DNA of 64,000 bases from Ignavibacteria bacterium (lineage in GTDB: Bacteria; Bacteroidota; Ignavibacteria; Tepidaquicellales; OLB5). The position numbers and the translations under genes were made by a program. Below, one piece after another: positions 28,976 through 35,631 of the stretch (position 1 is its first letter; every line of letters starts with the position of its first letter). Location of the stretch: the NCBI GenBank assembly GCA_020852705.1, contig JADZAP010000031.1:1-64000 (forward strand). The letters are read 5' to 3'. The notes under the pieces are model-generated. The model ran no database searches and was not told the origin of the DNA. It saw only the letters and a program-made list of their open reading frames with translations.

Positions 28976-29434
28976 TTATTGAATTGTATCATTTATATTT
29001 ATCATGATCCTGCTGTTTTTATCATTCATTTCATCAAGATCAAGTAAATAAGATGCAATTATTGATTTCATTTCGTCTTTTGAAACTATATTATAGCTTG
29101 AAACCATAATTTTATCTATTATAAGGTCAATATCCAGATTATTAATCAATCCTAGTTCTTTTAACTGAATTAAATATCCATAAGCATCAGCAGAAATTAT
29201 ATTCTGCTCTGCATCATGTAAAAACCTGTATGATTTAGTATCAGTTTTTGGTTCCAGAAATACTTTTTCACCGGCATAAATTTTTGAATATACCCAGCTA
29301 AAGGCAGTATTAATTTCATTTTGAGTATAACCTAACTTTGCAAGGTTTTCCATATCTACATCAGCAAGTTGTTTTTTAATTTTTAACTCGCTTAATAAAT
29401 AAACAATAATCTCAATTATTTTTTCGTATAACAT
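28976..29434 (-). CDS. smg: Smg/DUF494 family protein
   Basis: A 152-residue all-helical protein of the Smg (DUF494) family: IEIIVYLLSEL at the start, LAKLGYTQNEINTAFSWVY, RFLHDAEQNIISADAYGYLIQLKELGLI and DLIIDKIM. The function is not known. Its position directly upstream of topA matches the gene order in proteobacteria, where smg lies between dprA and topA, and supports the assignment. The helix-rich, acidic C-terminal part is typical. A possible -7 box lies about 30 bp upstream. Confidence 0.85.
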   Translation of the reverse strand: MLYEKIIEIIVYLLSELKIKKQLADVDMENLAKLGYTQNEINTAFSWVYSKIYAGEKVFLEPKTDTKSYRFLHDAEQNIISADAYGYLIQLKELGLINNLDIDLIIDKIMVSSYNIVSKDEMKSIIASYLLDLDEMNDKNSRIMININDTIQ

Positions 29435-29463
29435 TATTCGCTTTCCTCATTTATACTTAAATT

Positions 29464-29471
29464 CAAATATA
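29464..29471 (-). promoter_or_regulatory. Possible -7 box upstream of smg-topA
   Basis: Minus strand TATATTTG fits the TAnnTTTG consensus between the ybeY stop and the smg start, but no TTG lies at the expected -33 distance. Confidence 0.3.
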
Positions 29472-29493
29472 TTGATATAAAAATTATTTAGAA

Positions 29494-29973
29494 TTAATCA
29501 CCAATATAAAAATTTTCTTTTTCTCTTATAAGTTCCTTTTGCTTTTTTGTAGCATCTAAAAATCCCGCTAAATGAAGGCACCCATGTATTATAACACGTA
29601 AAAGTTCCATTTTGTAGCCGGTATTGTATAACTTGCTGTTATTTCTAACAGTATCAAGTGAAATAAACATTTCACCTTCAATTTCTGATTTAATGTTGCT
29701 GTAAGGGAAAGTTAAAATATCGGTATAAAAATTATGATTCAAATAAGCATTATTCAGCTTTTTTATTCTATGGTTGTTAACAAAATTAATTATTATTTCA
29801 TTAAAGCTGCATTTTTCACCAATAAATACTTTAGATACGGATTCTTTAATAAATTTTATTGAAAGTGGAAGCTTAATTGACGGGTGGAGATTATTTATCA
29901 AAATTTGGGGATTTGCTTTAATTTTTACTTTATCTTTAGTTTTTTTCAATAATAACAATATCTTAAATATCAA
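29494..29973 (-). CDS. ybeY: Endoribonuclease YbeY (16S rRNA maturation)
   Basis: YbeY is a zinc-dependent RNase that finishes the 3' end of 16S rRNA and acts in ribosome quality control. The core is present: FYTDILTFPYS, EGEMFISLDTV and the zinc box IHGCLHLAGFLD. The usual box is HGxLHLxGYDH; here the third ligand His is replaced around FLDATKKQ, a variation that I recall in Bacteroidota YbeY (GYKDK). The start is uncertain: the longest frame begins at TTG 29973, but family alignment would place it nearer ILINNLHPSIK, where a TTG lies at 29901. The extra N-terminal Lys/Leu-rich leader is probably not translated. Confidence 0.85.
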   Translation of the reverse strand: MIFKILLLLKKTKDKVKIKANPQILINNLHPSIKLPLSIKFIKESVSKVFIGEKCSFNEIIINFVNNHRIKKLNNAYLNHNFYTDILTFPYSNIKSEIEGEMFISLDTVRNNSKLYNTGYKMELLRVIIHGCLHLAGFLDATKKQKELIREKENFYIGD

Positions 29974-30058
29974 ATCTAAAGTTAAATATCAGCGTTTTTA
30001 CAAAACTTCTTATTTTAAAACATTTAAAGATATGCAGAAATTTGTAATTTGTCAAGTG

Positions 30059-30595
30059 TCAAAAGGATTGAAACCCTTCTCCCTTATTAAATTCTATATA
30101 TTGTGTACAATAAAACAGGTAATTTTTAGCGTTTTGTTTAATTTTTTCAATTTCTTCCGGTTTAAGGTCACGGATAATTTTAGCAGGTACTCCTGCAACA
30201 AGAGTACCTTCAGGTACAACAAATCCTTCTTTAACCACAGAACCCGCAGCAACAAGAGAAAAAGAATTAATGAGAGAATTATCCAATAACTTTGCACCGA
30301 TACCAATCAATACAAAATCATTAATTTTACAGCCATGAATTACTGCACTGTGTCCGATGGAAATATCATTTCCAATAAATGCTGGATATTTTTTATAAGT
30401 AACATGAACCATTGTAAGATCCTGAATATTTGTTCGCTCACCAATTCTGATATAGTTTACATCACCTCTTACTACTGTATTAAACCAAATACTCGAATCT
30501 TTACCAATTTCAACATCACCAATTACATGCGCACCTTCAGCTATTAAAACTGATTTGTGAATCTTTGGATATTTATTCCGGTATGGAAGTATCAT
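30059..30595 (-). CDS. Gamma-carbonic anhydrase-like hexapeptide protein
   Basis: A 178-residue left-handed beta-helix protein with the hexapeptide repeat pattern and the gamma-carbonic anhydrase layout (YrdA/PaaY-like). The metal-binding His residues are in DLTMVHVTY and IGHSAVIHGC, and the start PYRNKYPKIHKSVLIAEGAHVIGDV and tail VVPEGTLVAGVPAKIIRDL are family text. Members trimerise and bind zinc or iron; many show little measured carbonic anhydrase activity, so the substrate is open. It is monocistronic by spacing (85 bp after it, about 109 bp before). Confidence 0.9.
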   Translation of the reverse strand: MILPYRNKYPKIHKSVLIAEGAHVIGDVEIGKDSSIWFNTVVRGDVNYIRIGERTNIQDLTMVHVTYKKYPAFIGNDISIGHSAVIHGCKINDFVLIGIGAKLLDNSLINSFSLVAAGSVVKEGFVVPEGTLVAGVPAKIIRDLKPEEIEKIKQNAKNYLFYCTQYIEFNKGEGFQSF

Positions 30596-30704
30596 AGAAA
30601 TTAAAAATTAATAATTAGGAATGAGTAATTAATAATATGCAGTTAACAATAAATAAAAAAAGTGATACTTTTTTTTGTAAAATAAACAGTTAACGGATAA
30701 CATC

Positions 30705-31490
30705 TTATTTTGGTGGCTGCCAATTACCGTGCTTCCAGCTTTTTAGTTCAAGTGTAATATTTCCAATTTCTACATTCAGTTTTGCTTTAAGAGGTATTCT
30801 GGCTTCATCAAATGAAAACCATCCGGAAAAATCGCCCGTTAACCCGAAAACAGCTGTGAAATCAGAAAAACCCGTAAGATACACGGCAGGAATTTCATGG
30901 TCTGAATCATCAATTTCAACTGAGGTTTGTTTGTTTGAAAATTCTATTTTCATCAATGATGTATCACCCTGCATTAATACAGGTACAAACTCTGTTTGAT
31001 TTTTGTTTGAATTCAATCTGGCAAAATAAAAGATTGAAAGTCCATCCTGAAAAATCGTTGTGGAGTGTATTATTTTATCAATTTCGATTTTGCTGTTGTT
31101 GCCAATCCTTATAATATGTACAAATGCAGAATCATATTTAAAATCATAAACTTCACTGCTTTTTTTAGCATTTTTATACTGAATTGAGGTAAATTTAATC
31201 GGTTTTATGTTACCATCAGAAAAATCAATTTCACTTATAAAATCATAGTCAACATCAATAAAAGGAAGTGAACTATTTGATTTTAGCTTAGCCCGGCAAA
31301 TATACCTATCCTTTATTTCTGAATTTTTTTCTGTGGTAAACTTTACCCACCCAATATTAATAAATGAATAGTTCACTTCATAATAAAGCTCTTCTCCGTT
31401 ATAAAGTACTTCTGATTGCGAAAAAGTCCTGCTGCTAAAAAATAGCAGCAAGACTGTAGTAATAAACAAATATTTATAATTTGAGAGCAT
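30705..31490 (-). CDS. DUF3108 domain exported protein
   Basis: A 261-residue protein with a signal peptide ending around SSRTFSQS. The mature part matches DUF3108: EVLYNGEELYYEVNYSFINIGWVKF at the start, the VYDFKYD strand and the final PLKAKLNVEIGNITLELKSWK. DUF3108 proteins are periplasmic or outer-membrane beta proteins of unknown function, common in this phylum. It lies 24 bp downstream of the CtpA protease gene and is probably co-transcribed with it. Role unknown. Confidence 0.8.
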   Translation of the reverse strand: MLSNYKYLFITTVLLLFFSSRTFSQSEVLYNGEELYYEVNYSFINIGWVKFTTEKNSEIKDRYICRAKLKSNSSLPFIDVDYDFISEIDFSDGNIKPIKFTSIQYKNAKKSSEVYDFKYDSAFVHIIRIGNNSKIEIDKIIHSTTIFQDGLSIFYFARLNSNKNQTEFVPVLMQGDTSLMKIEFSNKQTSVEIDDSDHEIPAVYLTGFSDFTAVFGLTGDFSGWFSFDEARIPLKAKLNVEIGNITLELKSWKHGNWQPPK

Positions 31491-31514
31491 ATAATGACTC
31501 TCTATAATACATTT

Positions 31515-33113
31515 TTATTTTACTCTTATATGTGCAAGTTTTTCTGCTTCGGGAAATAAAGTTACAGCCATTTCAAACTGTTTATCTGTTTTCAGCCAAA
31601 CAGCCATGCTTCCATTGTTACCCCAAATATCCCTAGCCAGAATTGATTTAATACTTGTTGTAATAAAATCAAGATCTCTGTTATACTGTTCATCATTAAA
31701 CTGAATATTTTTAGAAGCTGCAAGATTCTTGAAATCTTCAAGCATGCTTGGGGTAACCTCAAAGTTATCGCGAAACTTAATATAATCAGAATAATTAGAT
31801 TTTAGCTGCTCACGGTTTCCATCAAAATAAGAATTTGCAAATTCCAGAAAAAGATTTATTTTCCGCAGCTGAACTGAATAGTCAGTCAGAGTATCAAGTT
31901 TAATTACATAATCCGGTGTTATTCCGCCACCGCCATAAACAGTTCTGCCGCCCATTGTTTTGTACTCAGGCCTTGAGGTATCTTTAGTATCGTTGGTATG
32001 ATATAGATTATCACCTTCTTCGGGGTTTAAAAGCATTTTTTTATATTCACCGCCTTCATAAGGTTTTTGAATTAATCTCCCGGAAGGAGTATAATATCTT
32101 GAAGTAGTAACACGCATTGCAGATCCATCAGAAAGATCATATTGTCTTTGCACCAAACCTTTACCAAAGGTATTTTCACCGACAATAAGTCCCCTGTCCC
32201 AATCCTGAATAGCTCCGCTTACAATTTCACTTGCTGAGGCAGAACCATCATTAACCAAAACAATCAGGGGCAAATCAGCATAATCGCCTCCTTCGGAAAT
32301 ATATTCATCATTATATGCAGGTATTCTGCTTTTGGTATAAACAATTTTTTTACCTCGCTCAATAAACATACTTGCCATTTTAAATGCCTGATCAAGATAT
32401 CCGCCCGGGTTGTTTCTAAGGTCAAGAATAAGTTTTTTCATTCCCTGTTGTTTCATTTCAGCTAGAGCTTTAGAAAATTCGTCATAAGTTGTAGCTGAAA
32501 ATCTTGTTACTCTTGCATATCCAATTTCATTATTGATCATAAATGACGCATCAACACTGTAAAGAGGTATTTTATCGCGGGTGATTTCAAAATCAATTAA
32601 ACCTGAACTGCCCCCTCTTGAAATAGAAACAGTTACTTTAGTACCTTTAGCTCCGCGAAGAATTTTTGGAACTTCATCCCTTGTCATTCCAACAGCATTG
32701 TTACCGTTAATTTTTACAATTTTATCCCCGGCAAGGATTCCTAATGCTTCACTTGGTCCACCGGAAATTGGTGTAACTACTGTTATGGTATCATTAATTA
32801 TATCAAATTCAATTCCAATTCCTTCAAAACTTCCTTGAAAATCTTCGTTAATTCTCTTAAGCTGTTCTTGCGTAATGTATGTTGAATGCGGATCAAGCTG
32901 GTCAAGCATGCCCTTTATAGCTGCTTCGGTTAGTTTATCAGTATTAACTTCATCAACATAGTTTTTCTGAACCAATGTAAGAGCTTCATTGAATTTTTTA
33001 ACATTATCAAATACATCATCACCAGATGCTGCGGTGTTGACCTTCATGTCAACTAACACACCAATTGAAATTAACATCAAAAAGATGGGTATTAGATATT
33101 TTCGTTTTTGCAT
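31515..33113 (-). CDS. Carboxyl-terminal processing protease (S41 family)
   Basis: A 532-residue periplasmic serine protease of the CtpA/Prc type that trims or degrades exported proteins. An N-terminal hydrophobic anchor is followed by the PDZ domain (GIGIEFDIIND, GILAGDKIVKINGNNAVG), then the S41 core with LILDLRNNPGGYLDQA, the catalytic Ser in GSASASEIVSG and Lys in NTFGKGLVQ (Ser/Lys dyad, about residues 293 and 318), and GGGITPDYV. The ~110-residue C-terminal extension is typical of Bacteroidota members. Confidence 0.94.
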   Translation of the reverse strand: MQKRKYLIPIFLMLISIGVLVDMKVNTAASGDDVFDNVKKFNEALTLVQKNYVDEVNTDKLTEAAIKGMLDQLDPHSTYITQEQLKRINEDFQGSFEGIGIEFDIINDTITVVTPISGGPSEALGILAGDKIVKINGNNAVGMTRDEVPKILRGAKGTKVTVSISRGGSSGLIDFEITRDKIPLYSVDASFMINNEIGYARVTRFSATTYDEFSKALAEMKQQGMKKLILDLRNNPGGYLDQAFKMASMFIERGKKIVYTKSRIPAYNDEYISEGGDYADLPLIVLVNDGSASASEIVSGAIQDWDRGLIVGENTFGKGLVQRQYDLSDGSAMRVTTSRYYTPSGRLIQKPYEGGEYKKMLLNPEEGDNLYHTNDTKDTSRPEYKTMGGRTVYGGGGITPDYVIKLDTLTDYSVQLRKINLFLEFANSYFDGNREQLKSNYSDYIKFRDNFEVTPSMLEDFKNLAASKNIQFNDEQYNRDLDFITTSIKSILARDIWGNNGSMAVWLKTDKQFEMAVTLFPEAEKLAHIRVK

Positions 33114-33328
33114 ATATTTTTTATGTTCTAATTTATTTATTTTTCTTATACTTATATACGCTAATATACCTAAATAAGTTTCTTAATTAAATTGTATAAT
33201 ACAGAATAACTTAATTTAAATCTAACTATATTTATTAAAAACTTACTTAAAAGTATTATTTTACTTTGATGTAAATGGTTGTTAAATTTAAATTATATAA
33301 CAAGTCATAATTATCACTTTTGAAAAGA

Positions 33329-34210
33329 TCATAATCCCATTGTATGCCATACAGTTTTAAGTTCAGTAAAACTTTGCACCTGTTGAAGGTTTTCATTTAT
33401 TTCATCATTAAAATAATTTTGCTGATCATTTAAAGCAGAATAAATGAATCTCTTAACATTATTAGCACATAGATTCTGTACTAATTTTTTAAACTCCGTA
33501 TTATTTTCAGCAAAATCAAATGCATTAACATCCATGTGAGAGGCTAAATGAGGAATTAATTCCTTTTTACTACCGGTTAATATGTTTATAACACCGGCTG
33601 GAACATCACTAGTTGCACAAATCTCAGAAAAAGTTAAAGCTGCAAGCGGAGATGTTTCAGATGGAATTATTATACTAGAATTACCCGAAGAAATTACCGC
33701 ACAAATTCTTGTTATCAAAGCAAGTAAGGGCATGCTTTCTGGTAAAAGAATTCCTACTACACCAGTTGGCTCAGAAATAGAAAAATTAAAATAACCGTTT
33801 TGGACATCATTAACAGAACCTGTAAGCTGACCATGTTTATCAGCGAGACCTGAATACCAAACTAACCTATCAACCGATTTCATAACTTCTTTAAGAGATT
33901 GTTTTTTTGTTTTTCCGGAAGTAACCGATATTTCTAAAGCAAATTGTTCTTTTCTTCCTTCAAGCATTTCAGCAAGCCGGTAAAGTATAAGTCCCCTTTC
34001 ATAACCGGTTTTAGCAGACCATACATTAAATCCAGCCCTTGAAGCCACAACAGCGTTTCTAATATCTTTTCGGGAGGCTTTGCTGATATTGCAAACTTTA
34101 TTGCCTGAGATAATATCTTTAACAGATGTATATCGTTCTGATTCAGTTCTAACGAACTTACCCCCTATAAACAATTTATACATTTTAGGAACCTGTAATC
34201 TTGCGGGCAT
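33329..34210 (-). CDS. Truncated aldehyde dehydrogenase-like protein lacking the catalytic domain
   Basis: A 293-residue protein with an aldehyde dehydrogenase fold (YKLFIGGKFVRTES, ASRKDIRNAVVASRAGFNVWS, RGLILYRLAEMLEGR, VPAGVINILTGSKK) that ends before the catalytic domain. Both the nucleophile Cys and the LELGGK base are absent. This is not decay: the text is clean, and a 290-residue partner of the same design accompanies deoC and a full aldehyde dehydrogenase in actinobacteria (my recall of the family). Here the full-length partner is at 38793-40310. It could be a regulatory or structural subunit of a heteromeric dehydrogenase for deoxyribose-derived acetaldehyde; that is inference. Confidence 0.75.
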   Translation of the reverse strand: MPARLQVPKMYKLFIGGKFVRTESERYTSVKDIISGNKVCNISKASRKDIRNAVVASRAGFNVWSAKTGYERGLILYRLAEMLEGRKEQFALEISVTSGKTKKQSLKEVMKSVDRLVWYSGLADKHGQLTGSVNDVQNGYFNFSISEPTGVVGILLPESMPLLALITRICAVISSGNSSIIIPSETSPLAALTFSEICATSDVPAGVINILTGSKKELIPHLASHMDVNAFDFAENNTEFKKLVQNLCANNVKRFIYSALNDQQNYFNDEINENLQQVQSFTELKTVWHTMGL

Positions 34211-34254
34211 ATTTAATAATTTATTATAAAAGAATTTTAAATATAAAATGAATA

Positions 34255-34608
34255 TTATTTAACCAGTTCAGGTTTATTACAGAATTTTCGTATTTTTGAA
34301 TATAAAATAGCACCATGCGAAGCATAAAAAATTATTTTACTATTTTCTATTATTAAAACCTGGGGAGATTCATGTTTTATCCCAAAGTCAGTTTCAATTT
34401 GATTAGACAGTTCTTTGCATGCAATTACATCAACAAGAAAAGTTTTCATATTCATTTCATATTCAGCCCATTCACGCTCCAAAAGGTTTTTTACAATATA
34501 GTTAATAGAGCATCTTGGTGAGTATTTGAACAATAACACTCTTTCGTTAAAAGAATTTTGAATTATTTCTTCTAAATCATGACTATTTTCTATTTTTATC
34601 CAATTCAT
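34255..34608 (-). CDS. ytxJ: Bacilliredoxin-like protein YtxJ
   Basis: A 117-residue thioredoxin-fold protein of the YtxJ (bacilliredoxin, BrxC) family. Text includes VLLFKYSPRCSINYIVKNLLERE with the monothiol CSI active-site Cys, KTFLVDVIACKELSNQIETDFGI, ESPQVLIIEN and the terminal SHGAILYSKI. Members use one Cys to remove bacillithiol from oxidised proteins. Bacillithiol biosynthesis is known in Bacteroidota relatives; no bsh gene is in the window. It sits 44 bp upstream of the truncated aldehyde dehydrogenase gene, and may be in the same transcript; aldehyde dehydrogenase thiols are known to be sensitive, but a link is speculation. Confidence 0.85.
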   Translation of the reverse strand: MNWIKIENSHDLEEIIQNSFNERVLLFKYSPRCSINYIVKNLLEREWAEYEMNMKTFLVDVIACKELSNQIETDFGIKHESPQVLIIENSKIIFYASHGAILYSKIRKFCNKPELVK

Positions 34609-34708
34609 TTAATTATTACGTTAAATTTAATATTTAATATTAGTATGAGAAAAATATATGTAATTAATTATAACTAACTAGTATCATATTCAGATACAAA
34701 ACAACAAA

Positions 34709-34732
34709 GGTTTAGCTCTATAAAGCTAAACC
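34709..34732 (-). terminator. Terminator of the small membrane protein gene
   Basis: The 9-bp stem GGTTTAGCT/AGCTAAACC (34709-34717, 34724-34732) has a 6-nt loop and, on the minus strand, is followed by a T-rich TTTGTTGTTTTG. It lies 30 bp after the stop at 34762. Confidence 0.75.
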
Positions 34733-34761
34733 CTGCAATAAAGTATAAAGTTCTAAAATTG

Positions 34762-34890
34762 CTAAAACGGGAATTGGAAAAATATTCCTAAAACCGAAAA
34801 TACTATAACAACATAAATAATCCAAAACCCAATTGCAAAACTTACAGATGCCCCAGCAGAGGGGTAATTTACTTCATTATTATTTTCCAT
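34762..34890 (-). CDS. Small 42-residue membrane protein
   Basis: An open frame from ATG 34890 to TAG 34762. It has a charged/polar start (MENNNEVNYPSAGASV) and one strongly hydrophobic helix (SFAIGFWIIYVVIVFSVLG) ending in FFQFPF. The frame lies between the DUF4476 gene and a clear terminator, which supports a real gene of the DUF4476 operon. Function unknown; single-pass inner-membrane protein by prediction. Confidence 0.55.
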   Translation of the reverse strand: MENNNEVNYPSAGASVSFAIGFWIIYVVIVFSVLGIFFQFPF

Positions 34891-34905
34891 AATGCATTAT
34901 ACAAA

Positions 34906-35625
34906 TTATTTCCCAGAAATGTAATTCTTTAATTCAGTTATACTTGAATCAAAATCAAAAGCATCATATACTTTAAAGAAATTTTTTTGATCGCAAACTT
35001 TTTTATATGCATATTTAGCAATTTCAAGTTTAGAATCTTCAAAAGTAAAATAATTTAAAAGTTCTCTAAGCTGTTCAGAAGACAGATAATTTTTATCAAT
35101 AGCTGTTTTTAGAACAGCAATATTAGAAGATTCAAAACTTCTGTTAGAAACAGAACTTTTAAGATCATTAAAATCTTCTTTCTTCATAATCTTATACCGG
35201 CATTCGTCATTAACAGTAAACTCTTCTTTTTTGGTTACAGTATTACCATTATCTCCGCATTTTTTCACACCTTCACCGCTTGGGTATATTCTGTTAAAAC
35301 CGTACTTTTTCTTTTTGTAAACATAAAATGCATTATATTCATCTATAACGGAATAAAGATCATATCCCGCAGGGATTTTAATTTTACCTTCAAATACTAC
35401 ATTACCTTGAGGGCTTTGATCAATCCCCGATTTTATTACCTTTAAAATATGTTCACCTGGGCTAAGCATATCAAACTCGGCATAGTTACCATCACTAAAC
35501 TGTGTATTATCCAAGATTACCGAAAACATCTCATCGTCATATAAAGAAATCTGCAAATAAGAGTTTTGTGAATAAAATACAGATGAAGTAAATATAAAAC
35601 AAATTATAAGGAAGTATTTTTTCAT
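34906..35625 (-). CDS. DUF4476 domain exported protein
   Basis: A 239-residue protein with a signal peptide (cleavage near SVFYSQ). The middle resembles a beta PEGA-like part (SPGEHILKVIKSG); the C-terminal ~90 residues are the helical DUF4476 domain (FNDLKSSVSNRSFESSNIAVLKTAI, YLSSEQLRELLNYF, LEIAKYAYKKV, FFKVYDAF). DUF4476 is widespread in Bacteroidota with unknown role. It lies 6 bp after the histidine kinase gene (tight operon), which hints at a signalling link. Confidence 0.8.
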   Translation of the reverse strand: MKKYFLIICFIFTSSVFYSQNSYLQISLYDDEMFSVILDNTQFSDGNYAEFDMLSPGEHILKVIKSGIDQSPQGNVVFEGKIKIPAGYDLYSVIDEYNAFYVYKKKKYGFNRIYPSGEGVKKCGDNGNTVTKKEEFTVNDECRYKIMKKEDFNDLKSSVSNRSFESSNIAVLKTAIDKNYLSSEQLRELLNYFTFEDSKLEIAKYAYKKVCDQKNFFKVYDAFDFDSSITELKNYISGK

Positions 35626-35631
35626 TAATAA

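Noticed and set aside
29774-30289. 171-codon plus-strand frame over ybeY and the carbonic anhydrase-like gene
   Set aside because: It runs antisense to two recognised genes and has Phe/Lys/Asn-rich, non-protein-like composition.
33329-34210. Truncated aldehyde dehydrogenase as a pseudogene
   Set aside because: The frame is clean from start to stop and matches a known class of short ALDH-like partners of deoC, so it is kept as a real gene.
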